The notes beneath the pieces are model-generated. The model searched no databases, was not told the origin of the DNA, and saw nothing but the letters and a program-made list of their open reading frames with translations. A stretch of DNA of 64,000 bases from Xiphias gladius (Eukaryota; Chordata; Actinopteri; Istiophoriformes; Xiphiidae). Shown here piece by piece: positions 25,000-44,295 of this stretch. The translations under genes were made by a program, and so were the position numbers. Positions within the stretch are counted from its first letter, which is position 1; every line of letters starts with the position of its first letter. The stretch lies in assembly GCF_016859285.1 (NCBI RefSeq), contig NC_053407.1:19402699-19466698 (forward strand), read 5' to 3'.

Positions 25000-25245
25000 A
25001 TGTCAGACGGGATATTTAAAACGTTGGGCCCATTGCGACGAACTCTGGGAAGCGCATTCATGCTACCCAGAGGCTGAACCCCGTCAACGCTTGCGACCGC
25101 ATTGCCTTCCCTTAGGTGCCACCCCTCGGGCCAACGGGGTCAAACCCCGTTCTTCCGCCGCCCAAATTCCCCCGACATGCACCAGGGCCAGCGGGGCACC
25201 GGCCAGTGGGGGGTGTGTGCTCGCTAGGGTATAACCGCAAACCCT
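25000..25245. other. GC-rich block of unknown origin
   Basis: Composition changes sharply from AT-rich flanks to C/G-rich sequence with CGGGGTCAAACCCCG (a small stem), GGCCAGCGGGGCACCGGCC and a tail holding two CCCTAA-like words. It does not look like rRNA, tRNA or a known exon to me. Confidence 0.4.
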
Positions 25246-25249
25246 AAGA

Positions 25250-25570
25250 GCCAAACCCTAACATCGAGTTTCGAAAACGTTTTCTCGTAAGGTTCAAATA
25301 TTTTTGTTTTGATAAAACGTAAACTAACTTAAAGAACAGTCTGGAAACGTTCTAAAAGACCTGCCTCCGAAAAATGTTTCACGAATGTTAGGGCACAATG
25401 TTCTGACAATGTATATCGCAAGACGTTTTTTTAAATAAGGTTTTTAGAGAGCGCGTTCCTACTTTTAGAAAGAACATTCTGGGAACTAAAACAAAAACTC
25501 GCCGCTGAGAACATCGGGACAACTAGAACATCGCATGGTGACACTGCGGACGTTTTTAGAACAAAACGGT
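25250..25570. repeat. Degenerate minisatellite-like repeat, GAACGTT-type
   Basis: Pieces such as CTGGAAACGTTCTAAAAG, ACAATGTTCTGACAATG, AAAGAACATTCTGGGAAC and GGACGTTTTTAGAAC recur loosely, resembling 10685-10985. It abuts the slc17a6 promoter region. Confidence 0.45.
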
Positions 25571-25646
25571 TCCAGCCGGGTAATTGAATTAGAGGGACGG
25601 AGGGAGGAGGGGCGCTGCGCGGCGCCGCTGGCAGGTAGACGAGCTG

Positions 25647-25667
25647 TGAGCTGTCCGCGGTGCTGAA
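25647..25667 (-). promoter_or_regulatory. RE1/NRSE site (REST binding) upstream of slc17a6
   Basis: On the minus strand this reads TTCAGCACCGCGGACAG followed by CTCA, nearly the canonical RE1 (TTCAGCACCACGGACAG then CGCC). REST represses neuronal genes outside neurons. The site lies about 500 bp upstream of the slc17a6 ATG, within a GC-rich segment, which fits a glutamatergic-neuron gene. Confidence 0.75.
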
Positions 25668-25798
25668 GCCTGCACCGCCTGCTGCCTCACCGGAGATCCT
25701 CACCTCAGATTGGACCGGAGCCCCGCTAGCCTCCACCGGCTGGAGCTTTCCACATCCCCGGCCTCAATTTCTCCGCAGAATTTTAACATAAACATTTC

Positions 25799-25846
25799 AC
25801 TTTTTTTTTTTCTTTTTTTTCTTTTTCTCTTTTTTTTTTTTTTTTA
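25799..25846 (+). repeat. T-rich pyrimidine tract
   Basis: A run of T with a few C, 48 bases, in the putative slc17a6 promoter or 5' UTR. Confidence 0.9.
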
Positions 25847-26162
25847 AAAATTAACTTTCAGTTTGTCAGTTGTATAATCACCGACTGGATCTTAACATGG
25901 CACTGCACGGATTAACATTGCGCAAGGCAAGAGCGGACTTATTTGACTGCTGTTTTGTGACTGTGAAACCAGCCCTTTCACACTGATCGTGTTTCTCCCC
26001 TTTCTCCATTTTCTGGCTCATCTCTTCAGGACATCGAGACGTTTTCTGTTTAAAAGAAAGAGGCGTGTTATTTGGATTAATACCTTAACAATATGCTCAT
26101 TATTGCTGCCCTGCCATTTGCCATAGTATTATAGAATTATTTTTTTTAAAGATCATTTGGAT

Positions 26163-34110
<7,948 letters not shown>

Positions 34111-35420
34111 ACCAGACAGTTGCGGAGAGTCTGCTTACAGAAACAGACTCTCCGTCACAGATTGCACAAATAAGCATTATATTAGATATTTAAATCTATT
34201 CCTTGTATTCAAGTAAAACAGTTACTACTAGTTTCAAAAAGCCAATGTAAAGAAATTAATTGCAATGCAGAACAATCCTCATTAGATTCTCCCGTTTCTC
34301 ATCACATGTACCCACAGTAGAGCTTCAGTATACAGATAGCGGTTGCAATGAAAACTGCAGGCCTGTTTTACTTCTTAGGCACCTAAACCTCATCACTCTA
34401 CTTGAACAACATGAGCCAGATGACACTGCAGTTGACCATCATATAGGGTCTTTCTCTGAAATACCACTCTGATTGCACTGAAACTATAAGTATTCTAAAA
34501 ACAAGATTCTATTCTGTTTCTCAAATGTGTTTTATGTACTGTATATACCTGTATACTGTTTCTGTGAGACTATTGTGGAATTTTTGGGTCGTTGATCTGT
34601 GTTAACATTAATATAAAAGGCCATATTTTCATGGACAGTACCTTTTCAGGGAGATGTCTGCTTGCAAAAAAGGTCTTCTCCTTCTTCCTGAGAGGCCTAT
34701 AATACACTATAAGACAAAAATAGCGTGAGTGAAGTTGAACCGTAGAGTTTTAGTGTGTGTTTGTTGCATGAATTTGCTCAGATCAATGTTTCAGATGCAG
34801 CCGCCTCACAGTCACTGATAGTCCTCATTCAGCCTCCTGCTTTGTTCTTAGGTAAGTGTCTTCTGCCATTATAAATAATAAAATGAACTTTCAGAACCAG
34901 GTTCTGGCTGTGATGTGAGACAAATCAAAAAAGTTTCGAAGGCGACTGCTCAGAAGACATTGTTTATCGATGTTTGTATGCACTGCAATAACTCTGTGTA
35001 CCAGCCGCCATCCATCACACTCTGTTTTGTAATGTAACACTGGCTTGCTGTATCTAACTGTAATTGTTTTGGAGTCATGTGATGATCAACACTAAGGTGT
35101 GTGTTTTAACAAATTACTAGTGTCTGGAGAATCCGGCTTTAGTGCTCATGATGCAGGACATATTGCTGCATTTTGACAGCGAGGAATGCAGTACTGTATA
35201 CGAACAACCAGGTTTTGTGATCTCTTGGTGTTTCTTGGTTGTTCTCATTGTCACCAAAAGTACTTTATTGACACTTTGATATTGTCACGTTTGAGTGGAC
35301 CACATGAATTAATAGATGGCTCTTCCACCCGACTTATTTGCTATTTGAACACTTTTTCTTCGTTTGTTGTATGGATCTGCAAGGATGTTTAAAATAAATG
35401 AATATTTAAGAATGTTTAAA
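34111..35420 (+). other. slc17a6: slc17a6 3' untranslated region
   Basis: No coding signal follows the TAA at 34108-34110. AATAAA at 35393-35398 is the best poly(A) signal. The sequence is AT-rich and without obvious repeats. Confidence 0.55.
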
Positions 35421-38400
35421 ATGACCAAAAGATGCTATTACGGCTTTGTGCCTGACGTTTATGTAAACAGATAAATGTGATTTTATGGCTTCTGATATTG
35501 TGTTTAATGAAGAGGTATGTTGATGTCAAAAAGTGTTATAATACTCATATCATTTTATAAAAAAAAAAAAAAGAACCAAAAGTCACGCTTTTGTCATTCT
35601 TAGTCATCGTTTCACCTTGTGCATTGACGTGTTATAGTTTAGTACACGAGGAAATTTTTTTCTCAATTTGAAGGTTAGAGGTCCTCAGAGACTGGAGGCA
35701 AAATACCTCACCAGTTACCCACCTTCTCCAATCAGTGTCATGCATCTCCTATTCTCTCCATGTTTCTCATTAGTAAATCAATGGCGGAGGTCTCTGGAGT
35801 CCAGGGGAGAGTACTGGACACTGTAGCTTGGTAACTGGTAAAAGGAGAGAGGAACAGCAATGTTAAGATTATTAGTGATGCTTACATCCCTACAAACCAG
35901 GATCATTGTCTGTCCTCCCAAAGAGTACGGACTTTAATATGCAGTGTAAAATCTGTCCTGAAGTGTCACATAGGTGCAAAAAACATTTTAAATCTCTCAG
36001 CAGCATCTCACACCTTCGCTACAGGAGAAAGAAAATATCAGAGGCTTAACTGCAAAAGAAGAACACTGAGAATGTAATGTGTGTAATGTCCGAGGTCAAC
36101 AGTGTTATATGTAACACATTCGGTTACTGACCCAGCTCCAGCATTAAATCTAATGCCGTGACAAATCAATACTATTTAACTCCAGAGCGCACTGGAGTTT
36201 AAAAAAAGAAAAAACGCCTCCGATGCAAGTTTGATTCAAAATTAATGTGGGTGACAAGGAGGGTCATGCTGCCTTCGTAGTTATCACATAGCAAGTAAGG
36301 AGTCAAAGCTCATTAGACCGAGAACATGCTTAATTTGTATTTTAATCAAATACCTGAAGTAACTCATAATGAGGTCAACAATAGAATAAGATTTGATTTC
36401 TAAATTATCAATATTACCAGCAACCATTAGCTATGAATGCAAAAGATCACTTTGTCTGGTTTTAATGATGAAAGTTAGGATAAAAAATAGTCTTTTGACT
36501 TAAGAAATTATCACTGAAAGAAATACTTAAGACAACAGGAATAGATGTTATATATATGCTATAGATGTATATGTATATATATGTTCCAGAAAATTAAAAC
36601 AAAACTCCAAATATAGGAATACAAAAAACTGTTTTATCCCAAATTTGGGGAGTCATGAGCGATCTGATGGAGGTCTTACGACCCACAGGTGGAGGTGTGG
36701 AGAGTGAACAAGAATGGTGATATTACTTTCTGTGGTGCTGCTATGCTGCTCTGCAGCATGTCCAACACACTGCTCTGGAGGCCGACAAAGCGCAGCCCAT
36801 CAGCGCGGTGGTAAATAATTCAGGAAAACGTGGCGTCCATCCCTTCAGAAGCATCACTCTGAGCCTCTCCCTAGAGCAGGAAGCACTCGATGGTGTGTGA
36901 GACAGGGTAAATCAAACACCCTGACTGTAACCGGGCCTTTCCACCTCTGCAGGTGGGAAGCACATGAAAATTATCAAAGCAACATTTTCTAAAGTGTGAG
37001 TCCATCATCAGAGGTCTGCACCATTTTTTGAATGTTACCCACCTCTGACTGTACATGGTGAAGATGTGCAGGAAAAACCTCTGCAGCCTCTTGCAAATTA
37101 AGCCTTTGCAACTCCCATCTCACCTGAGAGGAAATGGTAGGCTGGTATGGGGGTGGAGGTTAAGGTGTTGACAAATGATGGACAGTGCAGTGGTAGCGCT
37201 GAGTCTACAGTAGTATTGTACTGTGTTGACTGATGTTTTGCTCACAGGAAGCAGCTCCGTGTCTGAAACACTTCCAGTAGCCGCAGTGGCTACAATTACA
37301 ATAAATCTCTGTTTCTCCTCCGATTATCTGCCCAGCTGAGACGGGAAAACCATTAGTGCTCACCGCTGCCTGGTCCTCGTTGCACGTTAATTTGACAGAA
37401 AACACAATTGAGTCACCAGCCACGTGGAACATGTTTTCTCATGCCTAACCAGCCAGAGTGGTCATGGCTGTTGCACTGGTGAAGCGCCTTGTTAGGGTGC
37501 TGCAGGGTAATTGGCCAAAATCTGACGTCGACATTTGATTCATAGGTGGAAAATCTCTCAGCGTTCAACTGCCTGTAACCTCCACCCTCTGTGGTTTTGA
37601 AGGCTTAGCCTTTGTGATATTGTTTGTGCTGTTTGTCTGGTTGTGCAATCGAGAGGGTGAGTGAAGGGGGACTGAGTAGTTGTCAGTCTGTGGGGCAGGT
37701 GCAGTTTGGCTCCTGGGGGACTGTAATGGGATGAGGCCCAGCCAGAATGAGTGTTTGATGACAGGGTTGCACTCCTCTCCTGGGATTCTGCCTGCATGCA
37801 ATTCTCCTCCTGATCCCTTCTTTCCTCCCTAGTGTTCAGCCCAAAATGTACACAGCAGTCTCTCCACACTGCTGCCTCAATATCCCGTAATTTACAATTT
37901 AGAAATCAACTCCCTCATATGATAAAAGATCGAGTGAATATAACCCAACATTTCAAAGCAGTATTGAAGTAATTACTTTTTTATGACATCCTCCAGCAGG
38001 ACATTACACTACCTCAGGGCAACACGCACACACACCTTACACACACCCCCCTCTCCTCCCTTGCTAATTGCTTTATTAATGGAGAGCTTGCACCCCCAAA
38101 TCAGTTTGCCTCACATTAATTAAGATGTAATATGCCCCTGCCCTCAAACCCACTACAGCACACTGAAACAAATATTTTAGAAAAGATTGATATGTTTCCA
38201 AACTGATTTCTGAATCTCTCTCTTCTTTCTGAATGATTTTTAAATTGCTTGTTTTTGCAATGAGATTCTGCTTAAGATGCTCGGTAATAATGCAGAAAAA
38301 AAAAATCCACCTTTTGTGATATGCAAATGCCGTCTGCTTTAAAACATCTCCATCTTGCTTGGCTCAAAGCAGCGACAAAGAACTGCGAGCTATCATTAGT

Positions 38401-38929
38401 TTCATCTGTGTTTACTTTCCACTTGCCCTGAAACATTTATTAGCACCAAACTAAATTTTATATCACCCACAGTAACGAGGCGGGGAAACAGCGATGCCAT
38501 ATAAAGAGTAATATTTTCAGATTTGCCATCTCTGGAGTGAAAATTGCATCTTCCACAATCAGAGGAGGGAGATTGCTACAACCAATTGTTTTTCCTCCAC
38601 AGAACCAGTTTTCGTACAGTTGCATATGAGGTAATCTATCACAGGTCTTTCCGGTTCCCCTCCCCCATATCGCATTATTTGTTGACAGCCTCATACCCTC
38701 CTTTCTACTACATGCTCATATAGTATCGCACACAGACAAAGGATGAGAGGCTGATAAGATTTAACATGATACTCTCAGCGCTGGCAAAGTACTGCAAGAA
38801 ATCTGGATGAAATGCAGATAATAAGGAAAAATGTTTGATCTTATGCACATCTTTTTTTTCACATGAAGATAAATTGACATTTCCATGACCATAAAATATT
38901 TAAAAGATCTATTAACCCTCTCTTTCACA
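35421..38929. other. Gene-poor interval downstream of slc17a6
   Basis: No supported exon on either strand. Around 38040-38140 the AT-rich word order (CTAATTGCTTTATTAATGG, ATTAATTAAG) resembles homeodomain-site clusters seen in developmental enhancers, but conservation cannot be judged from one sequence. Confidence 0.4.
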
Positions 38930-39115
38930 GCTGCAGATAATTGATTAATCTGCCAATTATTTTCTCAATTAATTGATTAACTGTTCTGCCTACATAACAT
39001 CAAATAAATTCTCATCACAATATCCTAGAGCCCAAGGTGATGTCATCAAGTGTCTTGTTTTGTTTGACCAACAGGCCAAAACCCTGAGATACTTAGTTCA
39101 GTATAATGGTAAGAT
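38930..39115 (+). repeat. Dispersed repeat, ACTAATGATT-type, copy 2
   Basis: TTGATTAATCTGCCAATTAT, GATTAACTGTTCTGCC, AGTGTCTTGTTTTGTTTG and TTAGTTCAGTATAATGG follow the same order as 18690-18960 (TGATTAACTGTTTGGTC, TGGCTTGTTTTGTGC, ATTCAGTTTACTATTG). Both are diverged copies. Confidence 0.65.
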
Positions 39116-39119
39116 AAGT

Positions 39120-39226
39120 CCTGTGGTAGACTGGTGACCTGTGCTGGGTGCACCCCGCCTCTTGCCCAGCATCAGCTGGGACTGGCTTTTGCTTGTTTTT
39201 ACTAAAAAAAAAAAAAAAAAAAAAAC
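39120..39226 (+). repeat. Retroposon 3' tail with poly(A)
   Basis: TGGTAGACTGGTGACCTGTG, then GGTGCACCCCGCCTCTTGCC and AGCTGGGACTGGCTTTTGC, is a widespread fish repeat segment. It ends here in about 22 A residues, which suggests a reverse-transcribed insert. Family not named. Confidence 0.5.
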
Positions 39227-40255
39227 CCTCAATGATTAATCAATCATCACAACGGTAATCTTTCCAGCTTTACTTTCTTTCGTTCTTTCTAGTTTTACCA
39301 ACATGTGGTCACTGGCTGTTCTCCCTCTCCTCCTGTGCCACAATACAGAAATGTCTCTGCAGCCGCAGCAACTCACTGGAGGGTCTGACATTGCAGTTTT
39401 TTTCCGGGATGTCAGGCAGAGGACGACGTGAATATCTTCCATCTATTTCTTCACAAGCTACGCCCACATTTGATATTACTCTGCAAAAACATTACACACA
39501 TTAACACAATCGTCTCTTCACAGCTTCACTGCGACAAACCAAATCAAATTATGTCGCCTGTGCCTCAATGCATGCCTGATGATAGTGGCGGCTGATCATC
39601 AGCCTCCTCTGAGTGGGACACAGGTGTGCGGAGGGGCCCTCCTGCCTCTGTGATCCGTCACCGAGGCCAGACAAGGGCCAGGCTGGATCGGCTTAGCCAC
39701 GTGCCGAGGGAGGGCTCTGCCCCCCTCCCTCCCTCCTCCACCCCGCCCCTCGGAGGACTCCCTATTCACACCACCAGATGGGGGCTGGTTCTGTGTTTTA
39801 ATGAATCCTATCCTTCAGTACCCTTTAGAAGCTGCAGAACAACAGTTGCCCTCAACACGTCTCGCTGCAATTTGTTACCCAGTGTTATAATTTTACACTA
39901 GATAGAATAAAAACAAATAAGGGATGAGATGGGAAGGGAGTAAATACAGTACTTTTCAGTTGTAACTTCACATCCAAATTTACTATTTCTTTTCTCGCAG
40001 GAAGTGTTTTATAAAAGAGGACAGAAATGCTTCACAACGTATTCGCACAAATTCTAGAGACTAACGTGTTGGAGTCAGAGTCTTGTAATGTAGCCTCTAA
40101 TTTAGCAAACAGTGTCAGACATTTAAACGGGCTGGTTTATAGATATTAAGGGGCTGTGTCGACCTCCTGCTGTTTGATGTGTCACAATAACACAAACATG
40201 TAATTTTACCTGGAGGTTAATAGCAGAGGGCAAGAATGACAATAATGAGGTTTTA

Positions 40256-40289
<34 letters not shown>

Positions 40290-42033
40290 CAGATGTCACA
40301 CTTGTGGGTATTTATCCTATAAAAATAATCTCCACATTTTCGGTAAACTTAGATAGATACAGTCATAGCACTAAATAGTGGTATTTTGCTTTTCTTTCAA
40401 GCTCCTCATCTGGAGTCACACATCGGAATCATCACCATGGCTGCTCACCCACTCTGCCACTTACTTGTAAGGCTGTGAAGGCAGAGTGAGAAACACAAAA
40501 TATAAAAAGTAACCTGTCAGTGTTGAATACCAAAGGCTAAACAATAATGTGCTGCTTGCTAACACGCTGCGGTTGAAGATTAAAACTTTGAAATGTCTCT
40601 GTATTAGTTCCTAAATAAAACAGCCTTGAATTATTTTAATTTACATGATGAAAATTTTAGTGAAATAAATTTGCATGTATTTATAACGTAGGAGCAGGTG
40701 AGATCCCTTCAATCACAGTTGGTTTCCATCCAGCCCAATGCATATGTTCTTCATTGGTTGGAAATAAATTGGTTGTGTACATGCTGCCCCTTACTCAGTG
40801 ACCCTTGTCTGTCTCTACGTGAATTGCTTTCATGGTGTGTTAAACGAGCCATGGCCGTGTTGGTGTTTCCCTCCACACGGCGGCTGGGGCTCTAATCCGC
40901 TGTCTGCCAGGGTTATGTCACCCACCAGCTATTGTGGAGGGTTTGATTGAAGACGCCTGATCTGACTAATTGATCCCTCGTGGCAGAGGTGCTCCGACAC
41001 GGGCAAGAGCTGAGATGTGTGAATTGGCAGTCGAGTCACATGACTGACAATAAGCCAATAAAAATTTTTAGATTCAGACCAAGTGCAGCTTTGCGGCGAA
41101 GAGGTGATAATGACAGATGGTGTGTGAGAAACCAAAAATAATTTTAGGTGTATACAAATAGCGAAGGGTAAATTGGAAAACACAATGCCTTTGCTTCCTA
41201 ATCACAGTTTTTGATAGCCTGTTGTCTTTCAAAACCTTTTATTAGACTCATCTCTCTCTATAGATCTGCACACTGTGGAAAGAAACAATAACAGAATGAT
41301 TTTAAAAAAGCACATCTATAATTATTTGGTAGTCAGGTGGAATTTATGATGCTAAATGTAGCCTTGAACCTCCAGAGACCAATTTATAAAGTCTAAACTA
41401 TTCACTGCCTGACAATTACTGTCAATTAAATTCATTCAGGTCTCGTGCTACTGCCGATTACACGGCAGCATGTGATGCTACCATCTGTCCAAACCCTGTG
41501 AAACTGAACAAATATCCAATTGTACTGTCTTAAAAAAACAACCTTCGATTATCACAAGGCACATGGCTAAACTTTCACTAAAGTATTTATACTGCGAGAA
41601 TCAGGCTAGTGCAACGTACTTTCAGGTCTACCAGATCCACAAAGGTGAGTATTTTAAAATTTTTATTATTCTTAATACTGTAAATTTATAGAATTATTAT
41701 ATTTATTTGTTTTTCTACAAAACCTTTTTTTTTAATTCAACAAAAGAAACCAAAGCTATTAAATGTTGTTTAAACACACAAAGCTGTACAAGAACTTTGC
41801 CTAAAACATACAGTCTAAAACTGGCCAAATTATGATAGCAACTGTCAGAAGTATAGCTCAGAGGTAAAGAAGAATGCCAGCTTTCAGTCATTGACAGCTT
41901 TCAATAATCAGTGCTATGGACACACTGAGGTTTAATACCCAGCCCTAGTCAACCACTGCATCAAGATATAAATAGACATATTTATATATTTTGGCCATCT
42001 TTTCCAGCTCTAAAGAAACCCCAAGACTGACAG
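39227..42033. other. Intergenic, no supported gene
   Basis: A C/G-rich patch at 39590-39780 and a T-run at 40258-40284 (possibly the tail of an old minus-strand retroposon) stand out. TTTATT words at 41662-41667 and 41702-41707 read as AATAAA on the minus strand and could end the fancf transcript. Confidence 0.4.
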
Positions 42034-43065
42034 TCACTGGCTTAATGCTGACAGGAGGTCTCCCCACACACTCAGACCTCTGACTTCAAAGTCTCCATCA
42101 GAAATCTTCAAAGCATTTAGCTCTTTTTCTATAACGTCCCTCAGAGAGGGACAAGTCTCAAACAAGGCCAGAAAGTGCACAGTCAGTTTCTGGAAGGACA
42201 CTGTCGGGTTTGTGCTGGTTTGAACCCATTCACAGTCACTTATGCTGAACTCCATATCAGAGGCCCACGTTTTCAGCACATCACAGTATGCATCTCTAAA
42301 TTTCAGGTGCTCTTTTGCTAGGTCCATAAGAAGTGTAGTAGGCAGTGCAGAACACATGTGCTGCAGCATGCTTTGTTTTTTCTGCAGCCAGTCCAAGACA
42401 AAATCCCATGAAGCCGTTTCTGTGGCTGAGTTTTTAGTTGTGAGCAGAGCTGCAGCGATGACCAGACAGAAATGTTCTGCTGCCCCTTCACATCCCTGGA
42501 GGACAGAGTCTAAAAACTGCTCTGTCCTGCGGGCTTCGTTGCCATGGCTCATCAAAGCTCCCAGCCTCTCCATCAGCATAACCCCCTGCACCTCAGCCTC
42601 AGCACCAACAGCTGACGGGTCTGTGAGCCCACTCAGGACTTTACACGCAGATTTGCACTGAATGATGTGGCTGCAGAGGCCGGTGACATCCTGGTACTCA
42701 CTGTGCTTTGTGTCCACAGGACTCTTGCTGTCAAACAGCATCTTCATGAGGGAGCTGGGCAGCTTAGGGTTTTTCAACAGGCCCACAAGCAACTGGTGCT
42801 GGCACCGGGAGAGGTCCGAGAAGGAGACTTCTGTGTACGCAGGGAGGGCAGCTCGCAAGCTTTGATTTGTGAGCTGGAGACGCTTCTCCATAATCCTCCT
42901 TACCGCGGAGTTATTGTGAAATCTGGAAAACAGGTGTTCGCAGTACCGGGCCCAGTGAAAAGCTCTGGACAGAGTTTGTTTATCCCACTGCTCCACCACA
43001 TCGCTGTGCGCCGCCACCGCCAGCAGCTCCGCCGTGCTCGCCAAGTTTTTCAGCACCGCCTCCAT
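42034..43065 (-). CDS. fancf: fancf, Fanconi anaemia core-complex subunit F
   Basis: FANCF is the adaptor that holds together the Fanconi anaemia core complex, the nuclear ubiquitin ligase that starts interstrand-crosslink repair. It is a single-coding-exon gene in human (374 residues), as here (343 residues). I chose the ATG at 43065 because MEAVLKNLASTAELLAVA aligns with the human start (MESLLQHL, then SELLAV). The frame stays open 44 codons upstream, but a good acceptor (TGTCTGTCCTCCGCAG) ends at 43114, so that part is probably a 5' UTR intron plus noncoding leader. SRAFHWARYCEHLFSRF and the C-terminal DGDFEVRGLSVWGDLL match FANCF. The rest is a helical-repeat protein with no enzymatic motifs. 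It lies between slc17a6 and gas2 on the opposite strand, the conserved vertebrate order. Confidence 0.93.
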   Translation of the reverse strand: MEAVLKNLASTAELLAVAAHSDVVEQWDKQTLSRAFHWARYCEHLFSRFHNNSAVRRIMEKRLQLTNQSLRAALPAYTEVSFSDLSRCQHQLLVGLLKNPKLPSSLMKMLFDSKSPVDTKHSEYQDVTGLCSHIIQCKSACKVLSGLTDPSAVGAEAEVQGVMLMERLGALMSHGNEARRTEQFLDSVLQGCEGAAEHFCLVIAAALLTTKNSATETASWDFVLDWLQKKQSMLQHMCSALPTTLLMDLAKEHLKFRDAYCDVLKTWASDMEFSISDCEWVQTSTNPTVSFQKLTVHFLALFETCPSLRDVIEKELNALKISDGDFEVRGLSVWGDLLSALSQ

Positions 43066-43454
43066 GTGGCGCTCTCTGCGTTCAGTGTTCAGCCTCTGAG
43101 CCGTGGACAGCCACTGCGGAGGACAGACACAACCTAGACATTGACTCAAACTATCCCCTGCCGCCGAAAAACTGTTAGAACTAACTTTATGCCGCAAGCG
43201 AGTTAGCTACAGGTTAGTTAGCGCGTGAAGTCAACGAACTGTAGCTAACGTTAAACACGACTTCCTGTGCCATGTTTCAAAACAAAATCCAGCGAACAGC
43301 TAGCCTTACACACAAAAGTGAATATGACACATTTATATAGGAATATTTAATGGAAATGAACATAGCTGCTGTTGTTGAGTAAACTCACTCGTCTTTTTTC
43401 TTGCTTTCCTCTCGTCCCGCTCGTCCCGCTGCCAGTTTGTGCCGGTTTCACCAC

Positions 43455-43464
43455 TGCGCATGCG
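43455..43464. promoter_or_regulatory. NRF1 site in the fancf promoter region
   Basis: TGCGCATGCG is a perfect palindromic NRF1 site, typical of housekeeping and DNA-repair promoters. It lies about 390 bp upstream of the fancf ATG, beyond the likely 5' UTR intron. Confidence 0.6.
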
Positions 43465-43519
43465 TTCACGAGTGCAAAACCTCGACCAACTATTTTCCTT
43501 CAAAATAAAAAGCAACAAT

Positions 43520-44070
43520 GAACTACTTTCCAAACTGCAGAACTGAGGTACGAAGCTACACTAACTCAGTTTACACACGTTTTAATTTTCTCATTTTGTT
43601 TTTATATTTATTTTCTGTCTTGTATACATATTTATGTTTTGAATTATCTACATTATATCGCCAATACTATTGTAACTTGTATGATTATATAAAAAAAAAC
43701 ATCCACTAGTGCGTTTCTGTAAACGGAAAAAATCAGCATTTTTGTATCTGTCATTGTCTGCTTCATGATGATGGTCATAAATTGCTTACCATTTATTCAC
43801 ACCTACTAAAGGGTGTCATTCAAATTTAGTACTCACAGCAAATATAAATGTACCAGATTTGACACAGTGAAGGTATGTCAGTCGGATCAGATTACATGGG
43901 CATGCACGGAGAAAAAGAAATCCATTAAATCAAAGTGAATTGAATTTCTCGGAATGACCTGCTGAATTCAGTCCAAATATGTCATATTGAGGCAACACAT
44001 GGAGTAGAGAGGAGGGAGACACTGCCAGCAGGATCAAACTTCCCTCCCATCAGCAGCAGCAGCAGCGTGC
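43520..44070. other. Spacer between fancf and gas2, nothing supported
   Basis: AT-rich sequence without exon signals; a short CAG run lies near 44050. Confidence 0.4.
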
Positions 44071-44075
44071 TGCGA

Positions 44076-44087
44076 GTGTGTGTGTGT

Positions 44088-44118
<31 letters not shown>

Positions 44119-44119
44119 C
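44076..44119 (+). repeat. (GT)n microsatellite
   Basis: About 20 GT units with one TCTG interruption. Confidence 0.96.
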
Positions 44120-44124
44120 GGTCA

Positions 44125-44295
44125 GATCCTTGTGCAAATGCGCAGGGAGAAAGACCTCCCCGGTCTACACTGGCTCAGTGTTTTGGAGCCTAACCTGTGG
44201 GTCGATGCACCGCTGTGAAAAGCATGAAAAGTGGGATCCAGCAGTTCAGAGGACGAGTGAAAGGAAGGTGCGCACCAACGAGCTGAACCCTCAGG
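44125..44295 (+). other. gas2: Possible noncoding first exon of gas2
   Basis: A G/C-richer stretch ends at AACCCTCAGG followed by GTGAGC, a good donor, and there is no credible protein. The coding start of gas2 at 48778 is preceded by an acceptor (GTCCGTAG), so at least one upstream noncoding exon is expected; this is the best-placed candidate I saw. Start coordinate is arbitrary. Confidence 0.25.

Noticed and set aside
25225-25262. Interstitial telomere repeat
   Set aside because: Only two imperfect CCCTAA words; too short to call.
43045-43062. TTCAGCACCGCC in fancf as an RE1 site
   Set aside because: Only the left half matches; the GGACAG half is missing and the bases are coding.
42242-43137. 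Open frames on the plus strand inside fancf
   Set aside because: Antisense shadows of the fancf coding exon.
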